Assembly: GCA_963920765.1 (NCBI GenBank)
Contig: OY987248.1
Span: 14,418,539 to 14,482,538 of the forward strand
Source of the DNA: Ulota crispa
Lineage: Eukaryota > Streptophyta > Bryopsida > Orthotrichales > Orthotrichaceae
DNA length: 64,000 nucleotides
Reading direction: 5' to 3'
The position numbers were made by a program, and so were the translations under genes. Below are positions 1 to 12,243 of this stretch, one piece after another. Numbering within the stretch: the first letter of the stretch is position 1; every line of letters begins with the position of its first letter. The notes under the pieces were generated by a model. The model was not told the DNA's origin. It searched no databases and was given only the letters and a program-made list of their open reading frames with translations.

Positions 1-220
1 GGTGATGATTGTGTTGGTGCCACAAGCGGAGGCCGTTGTGGAGGCACGGCAGCACATTGCGGGAGAGGAGTCACCGGAGGAGGAGGAGGCGGAAAAGAAG
101 GATCACGACGGGGTTGAGAAGGAATTGCTTCGTGCAGCAGCTGCTGCTGCTGCTGCTGTTGCTGTTGCTGCTCTGGGTCTATGTCCGGCATCTCAACTTC
201 GATAATCTGTACGAGTCCCG
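1..220 (+). other. GC-rich possible exon at window edge (frame ambiguous)
   Basis: This stretch is GC-rich and holds a CAG/CTG-type triplet run (about 138-174) giving either poly-Ala or poly-Leu. Read in frame 3 it gives an Arg-rich segment, then a Leu run ending in WVYVRHLNFDNLYESR, which resembles the cytoplasmic tail and signal anchor of a type II membrane protein. A possible donor (CCGG|gtacaagg) follows near 219. Frame 2 has a real ATG at 5 but reads an acidic/Ala peptide that stops at 205. I cannot decide the frame, and the start may lie outside the window. No family is recognised. Confidence 0.25.
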
Positions 221-1313
221 GGTACAAGGAAGAAGTGCCACACTGCATTAATAACTGGCCTCAGATTGGAAACCCTAAAAACTCAAAGGAATGTCTCAGT
301 TTAGAAATTGAAGGACATTTTGACTTGCCAGTGTTATGCATATTTTACGTTACATATTGTCAACTAGGGTTCTGGAATGGACTGTAATATTCTCTACAAA
401 AAAATTCCGAGACTTCAATTCACTCGTCATGCAATCCCTCGGTACTTCTAAGATAATTGGTAAGATTAAGTATTAACTAAAATTTCCTAAGCGAGATACT
501 GTTACAATCATTTAGCCAAGATGATCCTGTCTACATGTTTACCCTCTACGGGCTCATAAGCCTGCCAGCTTTGTCATTGGCCATGGAGAAGGTGGCGAGT
601 TTTACAATGTGGACCGTAAAGGCCACCTGAAAAGTATAAACATAGAAATGCCATCCTCTTCAACCATGAGACCGCAGTCAAGCTGAAAATTGGTACACCA
701 TTAATTTAAGGTGATCTAGTCTCCAAGTCCCTGACATGGAAAGTTATGATTACGACTAACCTTGATCTTTTCAAAATTTGCATGATAAACACTTGCATTC
801 GATAACTGTTCTGATTCAAATTCCATGCTATCCAACATGTTATCATCAACTCCAAGATCTGCAATATAGTTCCCAATCGTTTATTGATTTTGATCAGTGA
901 TAAAGAATAGCAGCAACCCTCAAACGCTGTACACTCTAGATATGCAAGCTTTAAGAGAGTTTGAAGTAAAGGATTCAGAAAATTTTAAAGAACCCACAAG
1001 CAACAATCGAGAGGGTTCGAAAACTATCGACGCCGTTTATTTTGAGAGAGGAATTAAACCATGACTTCTGAACGATACTCGACATTGAAAGGTTGAATTT
1101 GAGACAGTACCTTCACCTGTCGATCCACCCAGAGAACAATTGTAGGGCAACACTTCAACCGGAGGTGTCCAAACTTCAGAAATTGAAGCATCCCTGCCAA
1201 CAATTTAATGCTTAAGTCAAAACCTCACATCAAACAAGTTGCTTACTTACGAATGGCCATGAATCGACCTTTCTGAGAAACTAAATCGCAAGGCAAAATG
1301 TGAAGGAAATATC
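221..1313. other. Intergenic, nothing recognised
   Basis: AT-rich DNA with no convincing coding exon or repeat. It lies downstream of the stop codon of the minus-strand coiled-coil gene and probably holds its 3' UTR near 1000-1313. Confidence 0.5.
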
Positions 1314-4300
1314 TCACATTCGTCCGTCCGAATATTCCTGCAAGTGAGAAACCGTATTTTCAAGTTCAGAATTCCTTTTGTTGATTTCTTCGTATTCTTG
1401 CTTCAGAGCCTCGTAGTCTTCTTCCAGCCTGACAGATTCAACTCACCCCCATCAAGGTAAGCGCCACCTACTACTCTTGTAGAATAAAAATCTTTTTTCA
1501 ACTTAATATTATTAACTTCACATAACAGCATCAGACACAACGTTTCAGTGATACGATGAGAAATAGGACCCCAAGGAAGGAGGATAAAATTATCACCGAG
1601 AATCTTTATCTCATCGAAACCACAAAGGATGAGAGTCCTTCACCTTTGAATGTCCTGAAGAGCTTGCTGATATTCGTTGTTCCTTTCACTGAGCGCAATA
1701 TCCTTACTTTTTAAAGACCTTTGTAGCTCACGTATGCGTTTCTGCATCCTGTGCATTATCCCTTCTTTGTCGTCTACGTCCTGTTAATTTTGTTACATCC
1801 AGAGTTGCATCTAACCAGTGAGAACCCGTTGCCGCTAAGGAAACTTTATAACCGCGACATTGAAAGACTGACGAACTGGAAAGTTAAAAAGACAGCGATA
1901 TAAAATTCAGCTACATTATGAACAACCCTGCAGTGATCACAAATGTTTGGAGTTCCATCTGGAGATATGAGCCTGTAAAAATAGGCAATGAAGTATTCTG
2001 AATTCTGAGAATCGCTAAATAATGTTTTACTCAGACTTCAAACTCGCTTTCCTGCCTAAAGCCTGCAGATGCGGCAATGAAATTGATGTGATAAATTCAG
2101 AGGCAACTTACTTTCAAGACACCTTCTTGAACATTGCTGAAGTCGTCTTTCAACTCCGTCAATTTCTGTACAGCAAAAGAACGGGAACGCAAAAATAGCT
2201 CAATGTTACTAACTTCACAGTTTTTCCTTTGAAATTCATAAATACCAGCTGGTGGCTAAGGACCAAAGATCTCGTGTAATTTTTGCAATTCAAGGATGAG
2301 TCAGAATTCACAAGTAAGCATTTTCGACTGCCAAAGACTAAAATCGAATAAAGAAACCAACTGTGTTAGCTTTAGAAGTGCACTGCAGCATCTGATCAAT
2401 ATCTACAATCTCATGTTGTAAATTACCCTCAATTCAGATTGCCGATGTCCTCTTTCAGGATGGGAGTTGCGAGAAGCTTCATTCCCAACGGTTTTATGCT
2501 GGTGAAGAATCTCAGACAATCTCTGAAGGCACAAGAGAGCGTCAGTATCAGAAGACCGAAACAAACGAGCTTGACCAACATCTAACCTGGTTAATTGAAA
2601 TCTGGCCAAAAACGTTGGAGGAGAATTTGGAGCACCTTTTCGACAAGAGCCTTTTCCTCTTCCACCTTTTCTCTAGACAAAGATTGTGCTTCTCGGTCTG
2701 CCCGTTCTCTGCAAAATCAGCACGAATTTGATTTCAAGCTACTACACCATTGCGACTATGCTACGGTTTACCACAATTTCCAGAATTGAGATACTGAAGA
2801 ACCATGGTCTGGGTGAGTGATTCCGTGACCAATACAGTCCCATACATGCAGCTTCAGTGCAGTAATCCCTATGAGTTGGAGACATCGTGCAAGGAAGAGG
2901 AAACTTTTAGAGACACTCAACAAGCCAGACACATCCCGAAGTTGACAGCCATACCGTGCTAAAGCAGCCTGGAGTTGTTGCTCAGAGAGTTGCAACTCGG
3001 CAATGATGGAATCTCGCTTCCATAGTAAGGTTTTCAACTCATTGCTGTATTTGGACTGCGAATCAGCCACCTGTGAGCAGAAGGTGGCTATCAGGCACAA
3101 GAAGACTAGCACGCATTTTGGCATAATGGAGAAGCGCCCAATGCGAGCGATTGGTCCAGAGAAGATAACTTACACTGTACAAAGAATTATCAGCCTACTC
3201 AAAGAAATCCTGGAATTCGTTAAACAAAAAATTAGCATCCGAATGTAGCGCCCACAAGGTCAAGAATTTGTAACAAGAAGCAGGAACACTAACCTCTTCC
3301 TTCTCCAGGAGAGCTGCTTTTAAATCTTGAAACTTTCTACTCACTCTTTCCAGCTGCAAGGAAGAAAAATTCGACTCAATTGACAGCTATGTCTCAACGA
3401 CCCAAAAAATGGATTAAGAGAAAATGGCAGTAAATGGGGAAGTCCTCCAGGAGTTTCTACCTTACAACTCTGACATTTGCTCGCTCTAGTTCTTTAAACC
3501 CATGAGTAAAGTAATATAAGCGATATTTTGGCTGAAGAGTGCAAAACACTGAGCCTTGATTGGACGTAAAATAAACACTGGCGAAACTGGACATAAACAG
3601 GTATGATATTCACTGTGCATCAAATCACGAGTTTCCAACTAATCCGATCAATTTAAACTGACCTTTCGGCATTGATGGGCGCATAATTTCTCCTGTTCAT
3701 CTATATGGCGCTTCATCTTGGTAATGAGCTTTTGCTGCTCCACCAACTCCTGCACAAACTCTGCATTCTTCGCCTCCAAGACAGCTACTTTAAGATGTAC
3801 CTTCTCCGCTTTCGCATTCTGATAATAAAAACGGAAAAAAAATAAAGAGAGTTCTATTCTTGTAGCAGACTATTGACATCACCAGGGAACTTCACCCTCG
3901 TAAAGTGCTGTCGGTCGATACCACAAATGTTAACATGGACTGAGTTGCCCGCACATAGTATGAGAGACCAAAACAAACGCACGACAAGATTTAGATTTCT
4001 TAGTCGGTTTAGATACTCTGCTAGAAACAAGCCCGAGGTTTGTGTAAGACGAAGTTATGACTGAACCGTAGGGGGGGGGGGGGGGGGGGGGGGGGTTCGT
4101 TTTGGTCTGCGGATCAAGAAATCATGCTAACAAGCCACTTTTAGGAGGATTCTGGTGCTTGTCATGTAATACTGAGAGAAAGCCCTAGAAAATAAAAGCA
4201 TGATTTGCTGGAGCTGAGGAAAGTATATAGTGCCAATTGAAGATAAAGGCTAAGCAGTTCTTATATTCCTGACCTCCTCCTGTCTTTTTCTGAGCGCAAA

Positions 4301-5706
4301 TAAGTTCTCCTGGTTCTCCCTTTCTTGCCTGCAACCACATAATCAAACACCCCGAGCTCGAAGTTACATTACAACAGAGAAGGAAAAACAGAACGGCTCA
4401 TGAAAGTGCAATAATCAAGCAGGAAAATGAATGACACCGATCAGCAAGCTATGCTTTGGCACCAGCAGGAAGCTGCAAGTTCGAAAGAGATATATCTCAC
4501 TTTAAGAACATGGAAGCCTCAGCACGAAATATTCCAAACTGCTCCAGTATCAATTAGCGAAGATGTTACACGACGTCCACTGCGATGAGCGAAGAGGAAG
4601 AGAGACGATGATATTACCCTAAGTTGGAAGAAAAATGCTTCCCAATGTACTTTCAGAATCTACGATTCAGAATCAAAGTCATCAACGGACTTGGTTTCAT
4701 ATACAAGAACCGCGTATTCACAGATCTCACTGATAGTTCTGTGCACACAGCCTCAAACAGGATCAAGAGTCTTTCATGAACATTGACAGAGTATTAAAAA
4801 CCATCTGCTACTCTGAGGAGTGAGGACGTGAGGGAGAAACAAGGAGGACATCAATAAGTAAGTCATCATGCATGCAATTAGGAATGCAGGATTGCAGAAA
4901 TAAAACCTGTCAAGTTGAGATTCCTGATGTTCCAATTTTTTGTGAAGCTGCAATATAACTCGGTCTTTTGCCTGGAGAGCCTCCTCCCAATTGTGCCGCG
5001 CATCGGCTGCGCGATTGAGGACGTTGAGATGCTGCTCCCGAAGCTCCACAAGCTGCAGCTCTTTCTCACTCAAAGCCGCCCTTAAGTTTAATAACTGATG
5101 TCCAAGTGATTCGCGCTCACCACGACTATGACTCTTGACGAACTCTGGTGACATTTTAGCGATACCAGGGGTTGGCAAAAACTGTGGTAGCGTCTTGAAG
5201 TCCGGTGGCGTCCTCAGATCTGGAGGCGTCTTCAAATCTGGTGGCGTCTTCAACTTTGGAACCGCCTTTAACTCGGATTGCTGTCTGAGAAAATCTTGAG
5301 GCAATTTGGTGAACCTTGCCGGACAGCCATATCCACAGCCACTGCTGCCCGAGCTGTCCTCATCAACGGCAACTCCATTCCTGATGCCGGAATTCAGATC
5401 GTGCACATTTTTATTATACATACTTCGGCCACCATTTCGAAAATGGACTTTCCGTTGCTCCTGATCCTCTTCCTTCTCAGGATCTTTTAGTTTCACATTA
5501 CCTCCATTTTGAGGAGGCAGTCTTCGATATAAACGATCGCCATTGATCGGTTCAGCGCTATGCGCTGCCTGGGAACGTGCCCTGCGTAAGAATTCCACAT
5601 CGTACCCTCGATTGGCACCAGAGTATGAGCCAACCAGCTCAACGATACCGCTATCGGGGATGTTGCTGAAGAGCTTGCAGTAAACCTCACCATTGGAGGT
5701 AAACAT
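1314..5706 (-). CDS. Ten-exon coiled-coil protein, 553 aa, family not recognised
   Basis: Exons on the minus strand: 5706-4907, 4328-4274, 3818-3663, 3353-3294, 3070-2955, 2708-2636, 2522-2427, 2165-2112, 1780-1644, 1428-1314. All junctions are GT-AG and phases agree throughout, giving 553 aa that end in ...EYSDGRM. Residues 1-195 are low complexity and Gly/Pro/charged, with four TPPDL-like pentads at about 153-175 (KTPPDLKTPPDLRTPPDFKT). From about residue 198 to the end it is nearly continuous Glu/Lys/Gln/Leu-rich coiled coil, for example QERENQENLFALRKRQEE. No enzymatic motif or membrane segment is seen. A structural, cytoskeletal or centrosome/basal-body scaffold role is possible, but that is a guess from the shape alone. 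The start is the first ATG of the large first exon. Exon 6 could end at 2666 instead without changing phase. A decayed inverted copy of the promoter and exon 1 lies at 20764-22525. Confidence 0.75.
4071..4095 (+). repeat. 25-bp G homopolymer
   Basis: An uninterrupted run of 25 G (C on the gene strand) inside the intron between exons 2 and 3 of the coiled-coil gene. Its exact length may be a sequencing or assembly estimate. Confidence 0.85.
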
Positions 5707-6120
5707 GAGCAGCAGGAAGACGTCAACCTCTGATCAACTCGCACGTCACGATTGAGGTCTCATTTGCGCCTTATTATTAGCCTTGCACTTCCAAGCCAGT
5801 ATCTCCGATCTTACAACACCGTAATCACAAGCCATATCACAAATCCAATGCAACTTATTCAAATGTTCAAATCGCCAACACCTCGGCATGAAAGCTCCAA
5901 GACTTTCAATCAAGCTCCATTTTTCGTTCATTCGCATACATAACTTAACACCTCATTTCACACTCTACAAAGTATGTCAAATCAGTTCAATCTTTCAGAA
6001 TCCAATCATACACAAACGTAAACTAGCCCTAAACCCTCGGCAACGGTGTCTTTCTCGTCTTTCAAATGCGATCGAAAACTTGCTGCAACTTATTAAAGAA
6101 AGCTGAAAACGAAATAAAAT
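5707..6120 (-). promoter_or_regulatory. Upstream region of the coiled-coil gene (also present in the decayed copy)
   Basis: The 400 bp upstream of the ATG at 5706 are partly retained, in inverted orientation, at 20764-21110 and 21930-21995. Shared words include GAGTTGATCAGAGGTT next to the start codon and AGCTTTCTTTAATA at the far end. Promoter elements themselves are not defined; a 5' UTR and promoter role is inferred from position. Confidence 0.4.
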
Positions 6121-6510
6121 TTGAAATGCGGACATTCCTCTGTGATGCCTGCTCCGAATTAACTTAAAAGCACAACACCTGCGGTAGAATTCGCAGATGC
6201 GCTGGGCGCTGCAGTTGACGGGAAGAGCGCAGAATTATAACCGCTTTCAGCCGTTGCGGAAATGCAATCCGTCTGCCAATGGCACCGGCACTTCGAACCC
6301 TTCTGTTCATGTCCATTGGAACAGTTTCAGTCGGAGGTGATGAACCTTCCACCGTGCATTACCGTGTCGCACCCTATAGCCGTGCTCCAATAAGGTGCTT
6401 CGAGTTCGTGCGATGTTTGTTCTTGCTGCCGAAAGGGACTCAATCACCTATGCCCGGGAAGAACTGGCTACAGTACTGTACAAAGTCAGCCGCTTGAAAT
6501 GGCAAATAAT
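6121..6510. other. Intergenic with short open frames, nothing recognised
   Basis: GC content rises here. A 72-codon plus-strand frame (6279-6497, MAPALRTLLFMSIGTVSVGG at its start) could be a divergent first exon, with a possible donor CGGAG|gtgatg, but nothing downstream supports it. A minus-strand frame overlaps it. I recognise neither. Confidence 0.3.
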
Positions 6511-8683
6511 CGGGTTAACCCTTTAACCCCAGAATGCTCCTGCGGACACAATCTGTCCGCAGCGTTTTTTGAGAGGCTTGTACTGGAAAATCCTAAATGG
6601 CTTTGGGAAAACTTTGAACGACACAAGTGTAGGTCGTGAGGTTGGGAATTTATTAGAGTCTTGATACATGTAATCTGACGTGTCTTCAAAACAGCAATGG
6701 GAGAAAAGGGTGGATGGTTTGCTAGCAGGGGAGGACGTACTATGCCACGTCAAACGAAGAAGGCGGGTTCACATCTCACTCACCCGGAGAAAGTCCGTTG
6801 GAGGGGCAAGTCCATCCTTGGGGACATAGGGTTTCCCGCCAAGGGTTTTACTCTTTTTATACTCTTCTTGTTAAGCCCGCCTCCTTCCAGACATTCTTCA
6901 GCAATATACAATGTGCAATGGCGAGGACGCTAATTTGAACTTTGTGTCAAATTGCGTGGAGTCGTTGTCCGGATGCTTTGGATGCCATTTGGTAACTCAA
7001 GTTTGGCAGTGGAAATTTTGTGGGCAACGGAGACAATACTCTCAGCGATGTCAACGAAGCGCAGAGAAAGGCAGCGTTGGGGTCAAGTTCGTAATCCGTG
7101 GCCCAAAGATGGTGGTTTGCAATTGATGATTCCGAGTCGTGGGGTTAGTTGCACAATACTTTATTCCGTCACTTCCTCTACTACTTGTTATCTCTCTAGT
7201 CCAGCTTTCATACGGTCCTTCACACAATTTTAGTCTCCCGCGCCATGGCTTCTTTATGCTGTGATTCTACTTGCCAATTCCTTGTGTCTCAATTGCCACA
7301 AGCGTGCATCATTTGGTCATTGCTAGTGGACGTTGGGGCTAGTGAAGAACAGACGAAGCAGATTCTGCGGTGCCTAGATGACTAGCACCTACTGCCGCTT
7401 CCGCGCTGCGAGAAGATACACCATCTGCTAGAGGTAGTCAAAGCAAAGAATTTTTGGGTCTTTTTTTATAGCAACTTTGCATACATTCTTGAATGGAAGA
7501 AGCGGAGAGATTTTCTAGACGAGCTCTTTGACATTGTGGGGCAGCTTTGGCCAAATAGCAATGAGTCTCCAATTGTTGGCCGCGGGAGCAGCTTGAGAAG
7601 CAACCCAGGACTAGATTCTTCAGCGATCGCTTGCTTCCAAACGACGTCTCATACGGAGGGAGCAGCAACTGTTGAATGTCAGCCAGAACTTGGAGAAGCA
7701 AGGGGAAGAGGACTCCCTAGATTCAAGCCCCAAGTCCACGGAGGAGGCAATGCCAACAAGCCCAAAAGAGTTGTCGTTGCCAATGCGGCGCCCGCCTTCA
7801 ACATGCTCGAGGACGTTGTTTGTGGACGGAGAGATAGGCAACCACGAGAGGGATGGCGTTGCCACCCACACTCCAATGATAGCTTTGAGTCAACCGCAAG
7901 CTCCCCTCTCCACCGTTGCAGCAAGACACGAGAGTGCGCACGCAAACAAAGTGAAGATCATTGGTACAGGGCGAGGGAGGCAGAAGAGACGGGGAACAAC
8001 TGGGGCAACAAGAGGGCGCGCACAAGTGGAGGTGCAACAGGGGGGAAGCACAACCCCCCCACTCTCTAGAGGTGGAGGAGAGCCGATGCACCAAGGGGGG
8101 GGGAGGGGGACAAAGTTGGGGGAGTGGTGGTGGAAGGGGTCAGGAGGGAGCTAGGGGGTGGGCAAGACTATCATCAGAAATTGGAGGTCATTGTTGGGAG
8201 AAGAATGGTGGCGGCCATGGCGGTGGGGGGGTCGATAGGGGGAGAAAGCAAAAAAAACAAGCTCAGGAAACCAAAAATTGAAGGACAGAGTTGGATAATG
8301 GATCTACGCATTTGTTAACACCGCCCAGTTGGATCCGGCCACATTTTCATGTGGAGCCGCTGCAAACACCGCGACGGGTCTGGAGTTTCTCAAGAAGTGT
8401 GCACTTCCAAATGCTGGACAAATGCCATGGAATGCAAAGCCTCAAAATGGGGGTAGCCAGTGGAGATGAAGAGTTCTCCTCCGTCAACATAGACATGGCC
8501 CAAGCAATGAGAAGCTTTGTCGATTGTAAGGAGACCCCTAGCTTGGGATGTGATAGCACTAAGCGCCTTAGTATCTATTGAGAAGGTAAGCACCAAAGCC
8601 TAGACTCCATCAAATTCTATAGTCCACATAGAGTTTGTGATAGCAGTGACTGGTATAGCTTCTACTTAGATGCCAGAGGTTGC

Positions 8684-10779
8684 TTGCATGTTCAAGGTAG
8701 AGACGTTGCCAACTTGGCAGCGCTTGAGGCTACTGAGGATTGGATCGTCACTCACGTTTGGGTCTTGCAGCCTCTTTTTGGACTAAGTCCAGCAACGGGA
8801 TTAACAAATATGTTGTTGGGAGAAGTAATTAGAGAGTTCCAGAACGTCGTAACTGGAACAACCATGTGCAAGGTTGATTTTGGTGGGGGTATCGAAATGC
8901 AAGCTATCAAAAAGGATGACTACCAGTTGGCTACAGAAGAAGACATTTTTGCCGTTACTAGTCGTGTATTTGAGGGCAACAACACAACAAGCCAAGAACC
9001 CACCCAAGAAAGCACCTACACTCTAGACCTGCCAACTTATTTGGAGGCAACAGGGGGAGACAACACTGACAACGGGGAAGACCCAGACTGAGAAGCAGAT
9101 TTTGTAGACTAGCGAGGCAATTCTGACTTAGGTAATTTTGACTAGGAGGGCTCTGATTTTGGTAGTGAACCCAAGGTAGTGGAGAATACGATACTTTTGC
9201 AAGAAGATATAGATTTTGATATGTTGGAGTTTGAGCACCGTTATGCTCCTCAGCACTGGGAAGACATATCGGGGACCCTTCTGTCCAGTCAATTTCCGTT
9301 TGTAGGACAGCCCGCAAGGCCCGCACATCGCCACAATTGGCATCCCTTAGGCGTCCATGCATTCTTCGAACCCTATTGGCCAACTGATACAATGATGAAA
9401 GTTTGTACTGAAACTAATCGATAAGCATGCCAACCTAGCTATGCAGATGCCACAAAAACTAGCGGTGGTGTGACCTGGTACGATGTGTCACCAAAGGAGA
9501 TCAGATGCTGGTTTGGAATTTGCATTCTCATGGGTCTCAAAAAGCTTCCCAATATCTAGCTCTATTGGGATCACAAAAACTTCTTTGGCTGCCCACTTGT
9601 GAGAACAGCCATGCATAGAGCATGCTTTGAGAGTCTCTATAGAAATATCCATTTAGTAGACAACTCCTTCCTCATCACAGATAAGAAAATGTTGATTACA
9701 ATAAAATTGCTAAAGTGCGTTGGTTATTGGAGGGATTCATTCTGGTTTCTAAGAGGCTCTACAATTGTGAGCTCTGCGTTTGTGTTGATGAAATCATGAT
9801 ACCATATCATGGAAGGCGCTGTAATATAAAACAATACATGAAGAATAAGCTAGTCCAGTATGGGATTAAAGTATGGTGCTATGCTAATTCCAAGTCCAAA
9901 TATGTGTATGACCTCCAAGTCTATGCTGGACGTAAAGGTGCAAAGTCCAAAAAGGATCTAGGTCTAAAAGTTGTTATAGCGCTTGTGTCTGATTTGAAAG
10001 GTTTAGGTCATGTCGTAGTGATGGACCATTTTTTCTATTCACCTCGCTTGTTTCTTGAGTTGCTACAGCAGGGTTTCCTTGCAACAAGGATGGTTATGCC
10101 AAAAAGGCTCGGCATGCCACTAGCCCTTGTAGCTTACTCACAAACTCATGGTGAATGTGGGGGACTAATTGTGAAGATGCACATGCCTCGCCAAATGGCA
10201 GCAATAGTTTGGTTTGACGCCATTCCGGTTTACCTTCTCAGTACTTCAGTGGATCCCATGGGGCAAGGATCACTGTGCCAAAGGTGGGTTAGTGGTAAAG
10301 GTTGCCAGGAATATCCCACATCACCCATACTCCTAGAGTATCAAGAAATGATGCAAGAGGTCAATCTGGTTGATCAATGCTGCATGGAATACTTGGCCCA
10401 ACTTAGATCGCATAAATGGTGGCACAGACTCCTCCTATTCATACTAGATACTAGTTTGGACAATGCATATGTTCTTTACAAGGACCATGCAATTTGCTCC
10501 CATGAGCGGGTGATGACTAAAGTAGCATTCCATTATCAGATTTCCGCTTGGTTGTACCAACCTCAAGTGCGTCCAGGCCGCATTGCAGCCTCTTTCTCCT
10601 GACTTGATCACGGTATCCATTACTCGGCTAGACATGTGAAGTTGCGGCGTGAGTGCATTATCTGTGGGCATAAGCAAATCCGGTATTGTCCTGGTTGCGC
10701 TAGCAAGTATATGTGTGAAGGTTCTTGCTTCATCAAAGTACACACTATCTCTAAGTACGCAGCGAAGGTATTGAGGTGA
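8684..10779 (+). pseudogene. piggyBac-family transposase relic (DDE_Tnp_1_7 type)
   Basis: Three stretches align by eye with the piggyBac transposase order. An acidic N-terminal part (8684-9180) is followed by the pre-catalytic part (9179-9715: PYWPTDTMMKVCTETNR, then WFGICILMGLKKLPNI), then the catalytic core and C-terminal part (9715-10779). The core shows VDEIMIPYHGR, VVMDHFFYSPRLFLELL, VWFDAIPVYLLST and VNLVDQCCMEY, which supply the catalytic Asp positions. Late residues form a Cys-rich domain (ECIICGHKQIRYCPGCASKY) like the zinc-binding tail that binds piggyBac ends. It is inactive as read: stops interrupt the frame at about 9089, 9110, 9144, 9422, 9558 and 10600, and the frame changes near 9715-9740. 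As a plain cut-and-paste DNA transposase it would move DNA in the nucleus. Confidence 0.85.
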
Positions 10780-11910
10780 TCATGTGCCGCAAGTCATCCT
10801 CCTCAGGACAAATACAGCATTGAAAGTTTGGCCCCTTAGCTTCAGCCAGCTAAAAACCTCGATGACCACCTTAACGGCAATTTTGATGCAGGGAGTATTT
10901 GGTATCTAGTCTGGGTTGCATCTGATGAGCAACAATGAAGTAGTGACTTGGTCGTGCTCTTCTTGTTTTTTTTCTGTTGATAGTGATCTCTTAGTTTTGG
11001 ATGTGCTTTCCAATGTTCAAATTTTGTGGAACATAGCAAGTAGTGGAGTACTGAGCTAGTTGTGGTTGTCTCTTGCTTTTTGTTGTCAATAGTGACTTGT
11101 TACTGTTGAGTGCTGCTTTCTTGAACTAAAATTTTGTAATACGTAGCAAACACAGATGAACTCAACCAATTGTGCTCTTTTCTATTCATTTTTGTCAATA
11201 TTGCATTCTTAGTTTTGTTTGTGGTTATTGTAGTTGAACTTCTGCAGGTTGTAGCAAACAATGCAAATTGATGCCATGTTCACAAGTGTGCGGGTGGCAG
11301 CGGCAATGAATACGCTGGAGACCTTGATGACTACGGTTCTATTTTCTGCAATTGTATTTCTTAGTTGTCATGGTGTATGGCCTGTGATTACCACTGGTTG
11401 TTTATCTCCTTGCATTGAACCCTTTGAATTTGCACATTACCTTGACTATGGTCATTGCTAGGAGAGGAGGTAGCAAAGACCTCCTTGAGGGAGCACAACG
11501 CAAGTTAGCAAATTCCGCAAAAAACAGTTGGTCCAAACACCACCATGGACTTTCCCTCCATCGACCTTGTTGGCCGGACAGGTCCATCACAAGGTTTTTG
11601 TGCTAGTTTTGTACTTACGGACCCTTGCCACGCAGGCTTTTGTTAGACCGTACCCGCCCATGGACCGGGTCACCCCATTGTGTCTATTTTATGAACATTC
11701 TATCTAATTGCACTGCTAGATTAGCTTTGTTTTTGTCCATAAGTTAGCCATGATGCCTAGGTGGGCATGTATCGTTCCGATCAGCGTTTGGAAATTTTCA
11801 CATTTTCTAGCAAATTATATGGTTCTTTTACTGCTTACTAAACATATTTGATACCTTATGCTCATGAATGAGTTAGTGCACCTCATGTTGAATGTTTTAC
11901 AAATTTTTTT

Positions 11911-12093
11911 TTGGAAAGTGTAAGGGACGTTGGGAAGTTTAGAGTTCCGTTGCTAGCCCAAGAATTTGGTTGCACAACTGACCTCTGGAACCCTCAAGAG
12001 TGCAACTTCACGCTGCAGAAGGAATATTTTGACGATCAACGTGTACGTACACTAGTACAATCCATCGTTATTTTCCAAGAAAAACAAAACTAA
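11911..12093 (+). other. Short open frame, unassigned
   Basis: Sixty codons with a non-random look (EFGCTTDLWNPQECNFTLQK) lie just left of the TTAA element. It has no ATG start of its own and no recognised family. It may be a relic exon or part of the piggyBac element's flank. Confidence 0.2.
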
Positions 12094-12243
12094 AAATTTA
12101 CAGGCCCTTGCCTGATAAACCTACTTCAAATTCCTACGGTTTGATTTCCATTAACCAACCGTTTTGCACCCTATTAAATTAAAATTTTGATGGCCCCCCA
12201 TCTAAGGATAGGAAGGACTCGAAATCCCAGGGTTGTTTTGGGG

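Noticed and set aside
1925-1980. Minus-strand block with a good acceptor between exons 8 and 9 of the coiled-coil gene.
   Set aside because: In the required phase it stops after 11 codons; skipping it keeps the frame into exon 9.
7536-8281. Several long overlapping frames on both strands in a GC-rich, G-run-rich part of the piggyBac region.
   Set aside because: Frames on both strands are equally long, without domains or conserved motifs. This fits composition rather than a gene.
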